47,783 nt of DNA. It comes from an uncultured Acidobacteriia bacterium. Lineage in GTDB: Bacteria; Acidobacteriota; Terriglobia; Bryobacterales; Bryobacteraceae. The stretch covers positions 1-47,783 of the forward strand of contig CAIVVT010000024.1 of the NCBI GenBank assembly GCA_903909435.1, written 5' to 3'. The position numbers and the translations under genes are program-made. Shown one piece after another: positions 17,079-24,633 of the stretch; the first letter of the stretch is position 1; every line of letters starts with the position of its first letter. A model generated the notes under the pieces. The model did no database searches. It had not been told where the DNA came from and saw only the letters and a list, made by a program, of their open reading frames with translations.

Positions 17079-19304
17079 TCACCGAATGGTTATGACGCGG
17101 GCACCGCCGCCGCCGTCGGTGAAGATCAAAGTTCCTTCGGCGCTCGATCGCGCCTGGGCAAAATCACTGCCGTTGACTTCTATCGTGACTCGCCGCAGCG
17201 CAGGCAGTTCCACCAACAAGTGCTCCGCCGCACGAGTCGACTTGAACTCGTAGCGTAGCGGAAGCCCCGCTCCCCCGGCGAAAAGCACTACGCGGTCGAG
17301 TGATCCGCCGTCAAACTGAACGCCCGGGATCCGGCCGCTGGCGTCTGACATACGCCGCACCTGGGCGGGCTGCTTCGCGTCCGGCCCGGCGATCTGGAAA
17401 ACGTGCAGGAACTTATCGTCACGCTGCGCCTGATTGGGAGTCACATCGATCCTCCAGCGGCCCGGCTCCCGTGTTTCCGCGGCCGTTCCCGGGTGCGCTG
17501 GCGGGTAGTTCCTGCCCGCGAACGGATTGAAATACTCATAGCCTGCCCCCCCTGTCACCGTGACCGTGTGACTTGCCGGAAGCAGAGTCTGCACGAACAG
17601 TGTTCCGATGTTCCGTTCACTAGTGACTCGTCCGTCCGGGTAGTCCGTCACGCCCGCTTGCGGCGTCGCCCCGTCCACTTCGGGTGCGTTCTGAAAGTGC
17701 AACAGCCAGTGCTTCTGAAAGGTCTCGCTGGCCGCGCTTACCCGGTCGAATACGACAAACCAATCCTGCTGCGGCAAGTAGACGAACTGCCGGTCATAGG
17801 CTTTGACCTTGTCCCCATAGGCCTGCTTCAGATTGACTCGGGCATAGTCGAATCGGCCGGCAGAGTCATGCTCATAGGCTGAGACCTCACCCGCGTTGAG
17901 ATGCTCCTCTAATCGGTGTGCCTGGTACGTCGGCCAGTCGCCGTGGTGCTGCAGACCCCGCAGCACGAGTTGGCCTCCGTCATTGCCGTAGCCCTTCGGA
18001 AACACTTGCGACGGATCGTAAACCAGCAGGCAGTTATGGGCCAGTGTCCGGTCCGCATACTCGTTCCAATGACCATTGGGCTTATTCATCTCGTCATAGG
18101 CGCCGCCATCCACGGCCAGCGCCCCGCGATGGTAGATCTGAAACTGCCCGGCGTCGAAATGCTGGTGGTCCGTGAAGTGGTCCCCGGCCAGTATCGTGAT
18201 CTGCGTACTGTCCGGGTTCCATCCGTTGCGAAAGACCAGGTGCTCCGTGGTGCCCGCTCCCATCCGCACGGCCAGTGGCATCGAGGAGTACACCGGCGTG
18301 CGCCGCGCGGCGGGCTCGTGGAACGTTCGCATGCCCCAGTGGAAGTAGGGGTGCACGGCCTTGTCGCCGTGCGCCGCCAGCAGCGCATCGTTGAATGATC
18401 GCAGTCGCGCAGCGTCGTCCGTCTCCCCCAAGCCCGCTGCCAGCGCGGCCAGCGTAACCGGCACTGTCAGCGTTGGCGCTACTCGATTCGCCGAGGTATC
18501 GCCAGTGCGCACGAAAGTGAAGTCGGGCCGGGTGCTGCCGATCAGGAACAATCCCGTTTTGGCGAGGAAATCGCCGTACCGCTGTTTTACCAATGCGAAA
18601 TAGTCGGAGTCGCTGGCACTGCGGTAGGCAGCGAACATCATCACCAGATTGCGCACCGTTTCGTGGAACGTGTAGTGGCTGCCCTCGGACCAGGAACCCT
18701 CGCGAGCGCTCCAGGTGTCGAGCACTCGGCCTTGGCCCTCCACGAACTCCCGGGCCAATTCCAGGTATTTCTTCGCGGTCTGGCCGTATGGGTCCGGTTC
18801 CCCGCTCAGAACCAGGCCGCACACGGCCACCGTGTTCAGCGCCATGTAAGTGTAGTTGTGGTTGATGTCCGGCTGGCCTTCCAGCAGGAAGTGCCGGGAT
18901 GCCTCGGCGGTGGTCGTGATGTTCGCCATCGCGGCCGCGCGCTCGCCCGGGGAGAGTCCGGCATACACCCAGTCGAACGCCGTCGCCATCTCGGCCCCCG
19001 CCAGGAAGCCGCCAACGTCGTTCTTCTCGTAGGAGAAGGCGTGCGTCAGGAGGAAGTCGCGGACCGCGTGCAGGTCATCCTGGCCGCCGCTTTCGAGGTA
19101 GCGTGCCGCGCGCTCCACGATCGCACTTGAGTCGTCTTTTTCTACCCGGCCCTGCCAGCGTCCGTAGCTGGGGTCGGCGGCGCGTCTCCGCATCTCCGTG
19201 ACCGTCGGCCCTTGCCCCTGCCGCGCGGCATCGTTCCGTACGAAGATCCGGGGATGCAAGGTCGAAATCAAACCCAGAATCGCCCAAAGAGAGTGCGTGC
19301 GCAT
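17079..19304 (-). CDS. heparinase II/III-family polysaccharide lyase-like protein
   Basis: Encodes 741 residues. A short N-terminal hydrophobic segment is followed by an alpha-helical toroid (about 60-370: AEMATAFDWVYAGLSPGERAA, DINHNYTYMALNTVAVCGL, REGSWSEGSHYTFHETVRN). A beta-sheet heparinase II/III region follows, including LAGDHFTDHQHFDAGQFQIYHRGALAVDGGAYD and HNCLLVYDP. The conserved Asn/Tyr/His positions in these blocks are those expected for the lyase family, which cleaves uronic-acid-containing polysaccharides by beta-elimination. The ATG at 19304 has GAGGGA upstream; a GTG at 19322 is the alternative. It is probably co-transcribed with the downstream GH20 gene and divergent from the propeller kinase, with 267 bases between, a natural place for shared control. 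Confidence 0.83.
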   Translation of the reverse strand: MRTHSLWAILGLISTLHPRIFVRNDAARQGQGPTVTEMRRRAADPSYGRWQGRVEKDDSSAIVERAARYLESGGQDDLHAVRDFLLTHAFSYEKNDVGGFLAGAEMATAFDWVYAGLSPGERAAAMANITTTAEASRHFLLEGQPDINHNYTYMALNTVAVCGLVLSGEPDPYGQTAKKYLELAREFVEGQGRVLDTWSAREGSWSEGSHYTFHETVRNLVMMFAAYRSASDSDYFALVKQRYGDFLAKTGLFLIGSTRPDFTFVRTGDTSANRVAPTLTVPVTLAALAAGLGETDDAARLRSFNDALLAAHGDKAVHPYFHWGMRTFHEPAARRTPVYSSMPLAVRMGAGTTEHLVFRNGWNPDSTQITILAGDHFTDHQHFDAGQFQIYHRGALAVDGGAYDEMNKPNGHWNEYADRTLAHNCLLVYDPSQVFPKGYGNDGGQLVLRGLQHHGDWPTYQAHRLEEHLNAGEVSAYEHDSAGRFDYARVNLKQAYGDKVKAYDRQFVYLPQQDWFVVFDRVSAASETFQKHWLLHFQNAPEVDGATPQAGVTDYPDGRVTSERNIGTLFVQTLLPASHTVTVTGGAGYEYFNPFAGRNYPPAHPGTAAETREPGRWRIDVTPNQAQRDDKFLHVFQIAGPDAKQPAQVRRMSDASGRIPGVQFDGGSLDRVVLFAGGAGLPLRYEFKSTRAAEHLLVELPALRRVTIEVNGSDFAQARSSAEGTLIFTDGGGGARVITIR

Positions 19305-19571
19305 GAATCCCTCGCGTCTCACTGGATCAACTCATTCCCGACCGCGCATGCCGGTTGGCGGAATGCGTCCAGTGGCTGTTCCGACACCCCACCATCTTCC
19401 GTCATCCGCAGCGCGTGGTGCGCCGAATTCCGGCCCAGGCCGCGGGGCAGGCGGGAAATGCGGCTCAAATGGGGGTACCCGCGCCACCCTAGCGGATTTT
19501 AGAGTCTCTTTAGGTGGAAATCGCACAGAAGTTGGGCGCAGTTGCCAGGAACTCGACACATAATCATTAAT

Positions 19572-22500
19572 GTGTCGATCCCGGTCGTCCGCTGGCGCAG
19601 CCGCCTCGGTGCCTGTGCCGCCCTCAGTCTGGCGTTGAACTTCGCTGGCAGTGCTCAGCAGTACAGTTTTCGCCACTACGGGGCCGCCGACGGGCTTCAA
19701 AATCTCGCCACCCTTTCATTGGCGCAAGATGGCGCCGGCTACCTGTGGGCCGGGACGGAAGGCGGACTGTACCGCTACGATGGCACCCGCTTTCGACTCA
19801 TGTCCAAAGCTGAAGGGCTGCCTTGCGCGACCGAGGCCCACAGCCTGCACGTGGCGGACGATGGTGCCCTGTGGGCGAACATCTGCTCGCAAATCTTCCG
19901 TTTCGACGGGCAGCGTTTCCGCGCCGTGGCCGGAGTGCGCGGGATGATGTCGGGCACCCACACCATGGCGAATGGCGAGCGCGGGCGCGTGCTGATAGCC
20001 ACTCTCGCAGGTTTGTACGAAGCCGCACCAAGTCCAAACGGAGACGGCTCCTTCTCCGCCCACCCGTATCCCTTGGAGCCGAAACTTGCCAGCACGACCA
20101 TGCGCGGAATCGCACGCAACGGCAAACAGCTCTGGTTCGGCTGCGGGCGCAAGCTATGCCTCGAAGCAGGGGGCAAGCTCACCGTGTTCGGTCCGGATGA
20201 AGGACTGCCGGACGAGGCCTGGGACGCCATCGATTTTACGGCGGACGGGTCCGTCTGGGTGCGGAGCCCCGGCAGTTTGTACCGCAAGCCACCCGGGGCC
20301 GCACGGCTGGTGCAGGAGAACGGGGAACTACCGCCCAGCAACTTCTTCGGTGCGCTGGCCGTGGGCCGCGATGGAACCTTGATCGTCCCCACGGACAAAG
20401 GTGTGGCCTTCCGCCGCGATGGCAATTGGCAGATCATCGACGAGCACCGCGGGTTGCACGCTGCCATGACCACCGCCGCCGTGGAGGATCGGGAGGGCTC
20501 GCTCTGGGTTGGGCTGGTCGGTGCCGGGGTGGCCCGCTGGTTGGGGTACGGTGCCTGGGAGGCCTGGACCCAGGCGCAGGGCCTGCCAGCCGACCTGATC
20601 TGGAGCATTCGGCGCGACCGCAAAGGCGCGCTGTGGGTCGGAACTTCACAGGGATTAGCGCGCCTGAAAGGGGATCGGCCGTTCCGGACCTGGACCCGGA
20701 AAGACGGCTTGGGCGGCGATAACGTTCGCGCTCTGGAGGAGACCGCCGATGGGGCAATTTGGGCCGTCGTAAAACCCGGCCGGGTGGCTCGCATCGACCC
20801 GGTTACGGAGAAAATCCGGCTGTTCGGCCAGGCCGAGGGGCTGACTTGCGGGACTTCGAACCGCAGTCTCGTCGATCATTCGGGAAGATTGTGGATCACG
20901 ACATCCTGCGGGATTTTCAGGAATGACCGGCCGGCCGCACAGGGACGCTTCTATAGCATCGAGCAACCTGGTTCCCTGGCGCGTGCGGCGTGGGCTGTCG
21001 CGGAAGACAATCGGGGGACCATTTGGGCCACCAATCCAGACGGACTATGGAGGCTGAGCGAAGGGAAATGGCGCGTATACAAGAAATCGGACGGACTGCT
21101 GAACGATAACCCATACATTCCCGTCGTCGCGGCGGATGGCTCCATCTGGTTGCGCCACCGGTTTGACGCCGGAATTGAGCGAGTGGAATTCCAGGGAGAG
21201 CGCCTTGTCGGTTCAATGCCGGCCCTGGCTGCCGATCCCACCTCGGTGGAAGTCACCGCCTTCCACGGGTTCGACGCGGCGGGGCAGCTCTGGCGGGGCA
21301 GTGCCAACGGGGTCTCCGTCCTGGTGCATGGTGCCTGGAGCTGCCTGAGTGCCGAGGACGGGCTGATTTGGAACGACACGGACGGAGAAGCCTTTTGGGC
21401 GGACCCGGACGGGAGCGTGTGGATCGGCACCAGTGGCGGATTGGCCCATTACCGGCCGCCGGGTGGTGGGTTGGGGCAAGCTGCGACCGCGGAACCCATC
21501 ATCACGCGGCTTGATGTGAACCAGAAATCACGCGTAGTGCGGGCCGAATTCTCCTCCCTCAGCTTCAAGCAGGAGCAATTGGTGCACTTCTCTTACCGGC
21601 TGGACGGGGAACGCTGGACCGAAACGCCGGAGCGAACCCTCACTTTAGCCGGGTTGGGCCCGGGCGGACACCGGCTGGAGATCCGGTCGCGCGTTCGGGA
21701 TGGCCCGGTCGCTGCCAAGCTGGCCGGGGCGGAGTTCCAGTTCGAGCGGAGGTGGTGGGAATCCTGGCTGTTCCGGGGGCTCGCGCTGTTGCTGGCCGCC
21801 GCCGCGGTCTGGGGTGTCGTCCTCTGGAGACACCGGATCCTGCTTTCCCGCAACCGGCAGTTGGAGCGCGCGGTGAGCCAGCGGACGGCTGAACTGGAGG
21901 CGGAACGCACCGAGGTGCTGGAGGAGAAGCGCCGCGCGGACGAGGCGAGCGGGGCTAAGTCCCGCTTCCTGGCCATTATGAGCCATGAGATCCGGACGCC
22001 TTTGAGCGGAATCATCGGGCTGAGCCGGCTGCTGGAAGGCATGCCGGTTCCTCCCGAAGCCGCTGAGGCGGTGCGATTGATCCGCACATCAGGGGATGCG
22101 TTGCTGAGGGTAGTCAACGAGATCCTGGACTTCTCCAAAGTGGAAGCCGGCAAACTGGAATTGGAGATCCGGGCGTTTCAGTTGCGTCGAGCGCTGGAAG
22201 AGAGCTTGCACCTCTATAGGGCAGCGGCGGCCGAAAAGGGCCTGCGGCTCAGTTGCGATGTCGCGCCCGAATTGCCCGAATGGGTGGCCGGAGACGAAAA
22301 CAGGGTGCGGCAGATCCTGCTGAACCTGATCTCGAACTCCCTCAAGTTCACCGCGAAGGGGGGAATCTCGCTGGCAGCGCAAGTGGAACAACAAGACGAG
22401 ACGAGCATTGTCATCGCCATTAGCGTTCGCGATACTGGCATGGGCATCTCTCCGGAGCAATTGCCTCGCCTGTTCTCGTCGTTCGGCCAGACGGATTCCT

Positions 22501-23093
22501 CAATCAGCCGTCGTTTCGGTGGAACCGGCTTGGGTCTGGCGATCTCAAAGCATCTGGTCGAGTTGATGGGGGGACGGATTGATGTGGAATCCACCCCGGG
22601 CCAGGGCACGCAGTTTCGCTTCACCTTGTGTGTGGGCCGCGCACAGGAACCTGCGGTGACGCGCACAACCGCTCCGGCGGACGTATCCGCACACCGGCAA
22701 TTGCGGGTGCTGGTAGCCGAGGATAATCCGGTCAATCAAAAAGTCGCTCTCATGCTATTGGAGAAACTAGGCACGCATGCGGACTTGGTGGCCGACGGAG
22801 CGCAGGCCATCGCCGCCGCGCTCCAAAAGCAATATGACCTGATCCTCATGGACGTGCAGATGCCCGAGGTCGACGGGCTGGCCGCGACTCGCTCGATCCG
22901 GAGCGGTCTGCCGGACGGCCGGCAGACCACGATTGTCGGCCTCACCGCGCATGCGACTGTCGAGTATCGCGACCTCTGCCTGAATGCCGGCATGGACGGG
23001 TACCTGACCAAGCCGCTCGAACCGGAGAAGCTCCGCCGCTTGATTGAGGAGCTAGCCACCCGGTCCTCCGTCGAGGCCCTTACCTGGCCCTAG
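19572..23093 (+). CDS. beta-propeller hybrid histidine kinase with receiver domain
   Basis: Encodes 1,173 residues from the GTG at 19572 (a TTG at 19542 adds ten). Signal peptide to about residue 30, then a periplasmic sensor made of two-component propeller repeats (about 33-640; repeated units such as DGAGYLWAGTEGGLYRYDG and DRKGALWVGTSQGLARLKG). A Y_Y_Y domain follows (about 645-705, HFSYRLDGERW), then one membrane helix (about 731-754) and a coiled coil. The HisKA phosphosite is SHEIRTP (His805). An ATPase domain has NLISNSLKFT and [10 protein letters not shown], and a receiver domain follows with LVAEDNPVNQ and LMDVQMPEVDG (Asp1094). The sensor half is like the HTCS regulators of Bacteroidetes glycan loci, but no AraC helix-turn-helix follows; the protein ends after the receiver. 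Output must go through another protein. Confidence 0.92.
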   Translation: MSIPVVRWRSRLGACAALSLALNFAGSAQQYSFRHYGAADGLQNLATLSLAQDGAGYLWAGTEGGLYRYDGTRFRLMSKAEGLPCATEAHSLHVADDGALWANICSQIFRFDGQRFRAVAGVRGMMSGTHTMANGERGRVLIATLAGLYEAAPSPNGDGSFSAHPYPLEPKLASTTMRGIARNGKQLWFGCGRKLCLEAGGKLTVFGPDEGLPDEAWDAIDFTADGSVWVRSPGSLYRKPPGAARLVQENGELPPSNFFGALAVGRDGTLIVPTDKGVAFRRDGNWQIIDEHRGLHAAMTTAAVEDREGSLWVGLVGAGVARWLGYGAWEAWTQAQGLPADLIWSIRRDRKGALWVGTSQGLARLKGDRPFRTWTRKDGLGGDNVRALEETADGAIWAVVKPGRVARIDPVTEKIRLFGQAEGLTCGTSNRSLVDHSGRLWITTSCGIFRNDRPAAQGRFYSIEQPGSLARAAWAVAEDNRGTIWATNPDGLWRLSEGKWRVYKKSDGLLNDNPYIPVVAADGSIWLRHRFDAGIERVEFQGERLVGSMPALAADPTSVEVTAFHGFDAAGQLWRGSANGVSVLVHGAWSCLSAEDGLIWNDTDGEAFWADPDGSVWIGTSGGLAHYRPPGGGLGQAATAEPIITRLDVNQKSRVVRAEFSSLSFKQEQLVHFSYRLDGERWTETPERTLTLAGLGPGGHRLEIRSRVRDGPVAAKLAGAEFQFERRWWESWLFRGLALLLAAAAVWGVVLWRHRILLSRNRQLERAVSQRTAELEAERTEVLEEKRRADEASGAKSRFLAIMSHEIRTPLSGIIGLSRLLEGMPVPPEAAEAVRLIRTSGDALLRVVNEILDFSKVEAGKLELEIRAFQLRRALEESLHLYRAAAAEKGLRLSCDVAPELPEWVAGDENRVRQILLNLISNSLKFTAKGGISLAAQVEQQDETSIVIAISVRDTGMGISPEQLPRLFSSFGQTDSSISRRFGGTGLGLAISKHLVELMGGRIDVESTPGQGTQFRFTLCVGRAQEPAVTRTTAPADVSAHRQLRVLVAEDNPVNQKVALMLLEKLGTHADLVADGAQAIAAALQKQYDLILMDVQMPEVDGLAATRSIRSGLPDGRQTTIVGLTAHATVEYRDLCLNAGMDGYLTKPLEPEKLRRLIEELATRSSVEALTWP

Positions 23094-23154
23094 CAGCTCT
23101 CGCCGGATGCCAGAAGTCGCTGAGACGCAGCGGCGCTTTGAGAATTGCCCTTTA

Positions 23155-23394
23155 TCATTCAAAAAGCTGAACACGAGAACAGCCGTCTACATCGAGAGGG
23201 GGATGGGGTTGATCCTCCCGGGCCTGACGCCCGACGTCTTGGGTGAATCCTACGTGTGCTACCCGGCGCTGACCTAATTGCGCGTGGCGGCCGGGATCTT
23301 CGCCGTGGGGTTCCTGCTGTTCACACTGACGCTGAAAGTGGGAGTGCCGATCACTCCGGGAGAGTCTCAGGGCAAAGGCGAAGCGAGAGGCTGA
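23155..23394 (+). pseudogene. C-terminal relic of an NrfD/HybB-type membrane subunit
   Basis: One reading frame across this stretch gives YIERGMGLILPGLTPDVLGE, then YPALT, a TAA stop at 23275-23277, then LRVAAGIFAVGFLLFTLTLK and a natural-looking end at TGA 23392-23394. This matches the end of NrfD/HybB-type quinone-interacting membrane subunits, where a Gly-Pro-Gly loop and a Y-x-P-x-LxE motif precede the last membrane helix. The stop falls where Glu is expected, and a single G-to-T change (GAA to TAA) would explain it. No N-terminal part is present upstream; the kinase gene ends at 23093. I read it as a decayed fragment left by a deletion. No partner iron-sulfur or molybdopterin subunit is nearby. 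Confidence 0.65.
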
Positions 23395-23515
23395 GCATTA
23401 TCATTCACGGCCTTTCACTTCCCAGAGACCGCAGCCGCGCAAGTGGCTACGCGCCACAATCCTCGCGACGGTCGAAAAATGATGCGACTCGCCGAGAACA
23501 AGGTTCTCGCGGCGT

Positions 23516-24460
23516 CTACGAATGCGCTTCCTCCGAGTAGGAGTCTTTCCCCGTCCCGCCCGTGCGCCAACTTTGCAGCACCGCCCGCACCTTGGCCAAC
23601 TGAATCGCGGTCTCGGCATATTCCGCTTTCGCGCTGTGGTGCTCCACGCTGTAGTAGCCCTGATACCCCGCGTTGCGCAGGTTGTTCATCTTCTCGACCA
23701 GCGCCCCCTCGGTGACGGTCCAGTCGATATGCGTATGGACCACCCAGGGGGCGATCTCGCGGTCGGCGGCGTCCACTTCGGCCTTGGTGCCCTGGAACCC
23801 GCTGATGTGGCAGCAGATCCCGAACCCGGGGTGGTTCACTGCCTTGTAAAGCTTCTGCATGTTGGGCCACCACGACTCGGGCCCCCAGTGCACCTCCGCA
23901 CCCGCCCGGAAACCGTGGTCGTGCGCGAATTGGGCGTATTCCCGGTAGCGCTTCACAATGTGGTCGAACGCTTCGGGCGTCCATTCCTTTTCGTTCTTGC
24001 CGCACTGTCCAGCGTCGATGCGAACGAAACGCGCGCCCAGCGTGACGCCCGCCTTCAGGTGCGCGAGCGCAGTCTCGTATTGCTTTTGCCGCTGCGCCGG
24101 ATCGTCCACCCACACGTGCGCCCGGTCCACGGCGAGGTTGGGCACGACGAGTTCGCGCTCGTCGAGTTCCTCCCGAATCTGCTTGAGATAAGCCTCGTCG
24201 GTGCTTCGCAGAAAGCCGTTCCAGAGGTCGGCTGCGTCGAGGTGGAAACGGTACTTGCACGTCTCGAGAAACCCGAAGATATCCATGCGGCCCTGCTCCA
24301 GCAGTCCGTGGAACGAGTAGGCCATAACGGACGCGCGCATCGGCGTCCGTTCGGTGGACCCGGTGGAAGTGGCAGCGCCCCGTGCCAGCGGCAGCGCGGC
24401 GGCGGATGCGCCGGCGGCAGCGGTGGTTCTCAAGAAATCTCGCCGCGTGTTGAATCGCAT
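23516..24460 (-). CDS. Tat-exported sugar phosphate isomerase/epimerase-like TIM barrel
   Basis: Encodes 314 residues. The N-terminus MRFNTRRDFLRTTAAAGASAAALPLARG is a twin-arginine signal. The rest is a xylose-isomerase-like TIM barrel of the sugar isomerase/endonuclease IV superfamily: ASVMAYSFHGLLEQGRMDIFGFLETC, DAADLWNG, then VRIDAG, AGAEVHWGPES, GFGICCHISG, VVHTHID and YYSVEHHS, which supply the expected metal-binding Glu, Asp and His residues. The substrate is unknown. In Acidobacteriota and Planctomycetes such exported proteins usually sit beside Gfo/Idh/MocA oxidoreductases, as here. The ATG at 24460 follows GGAG at good spacing. The 173-base gap upstream carries three palindromes that could control it. 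Confidence 0.85.
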   Translation of the reverse strand: MRFNTRRDFLRTTAAAGASAAALPLARGAATSTGSTERTPMRASVMAYSFHGLLEQGRMDIFGFLETCKYRFHLDAADLWNGFLRSTDEAYLKQIREELDERELVVPNLAVDRAHVWVDDPAQRQKQYETALAHLKAGVTLGARFVRIDAGQCGKNEKEWTPEAFDHIVKRYREYAQFAHDHGFRAGAEVHWGPESWWPNMQKLYKAVNHPGFGICCHISGFQGTKAEVDAADREIAPWVVHTHIDWTVTEGALVEKMNNLRNAGYQGYYSVEHHSAKAEYAETAIQLAKVRAVLQSWRTGGTGKDSYSEEAHS

Positions 24461-24502
24461 AAATGCTCCCTGACTGCGGACCGGCTGACCTGACGCGAAA
24501 TC

Positions 24503-24522
24503 GAGGTTCGAACTCGAACCTC
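24503..24522. promoter_or_regulatory. perfect inverted repeat upstream of the TIM-barrel gene
   Basis: GAGGTTCGA (24503-24511) and TCGAACCTC (24514-24522) are perfect inverted copies separated by AC. It lies 43 bases before the start codon of the minus-strand isomerase-like gene, a suitable place for an operator. It resembles a tRNA T-arm in sequence, but no tRNA can be folded around it. Confidence 0.5.
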
Positions 24523-24527
24523 CAAAT

Positions 24528-24555
24528 CGAAAACTGTAAGTCCTTACGGTTTTCG
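24528..24555. promoter_or_regulatory. palindrome A, GTAAG-type
   Basis: A 28-base dyad whose arms CGAAAACTGTAAGT and CCTTACGGTTTTCG agree at 12 of 14 positions. It shares the core GTAAG..CTTACGGTTTT with a second palindrome whose centre is 62 bases away. It lies in the gap between two minus-strand genes and may be an operator for the isomerase-like gene or a transcript hairpin. Confidence 0.55.
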
Positions 24556-24592
24556 AAATATTGTCCTATTAGAATCAATCGTTTGAAAAACG

Positions 24593-24614
24593 AAACCGTA
24601 AGATCTTACGGTTT
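24593..24614. promoter_or_regulatory. palindrome B, perfect 22-base GTAAG-type
   Basis: AAACCGTAAGA (24593-24603) is followed directly by its exact reverse complement (24604-24614). It starts 20 bases after the end of the minus-strand Gfo/Idh gene read in the plus direction. Having no loop, it suits protein binding better than RNA folding, but a cruciform or terminator role is possible. Confidence 0.6.
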
Positions 24615-24633
24615 TGCTCTTATTCACCTGCGC

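Noticed and set aside
24503..24522. Possible tRNA T-arm (GGTTCGAAC)
   Set aside because: No acceptor, D or anticodon arm can be found around it; it is better explained as an inverted repeat.
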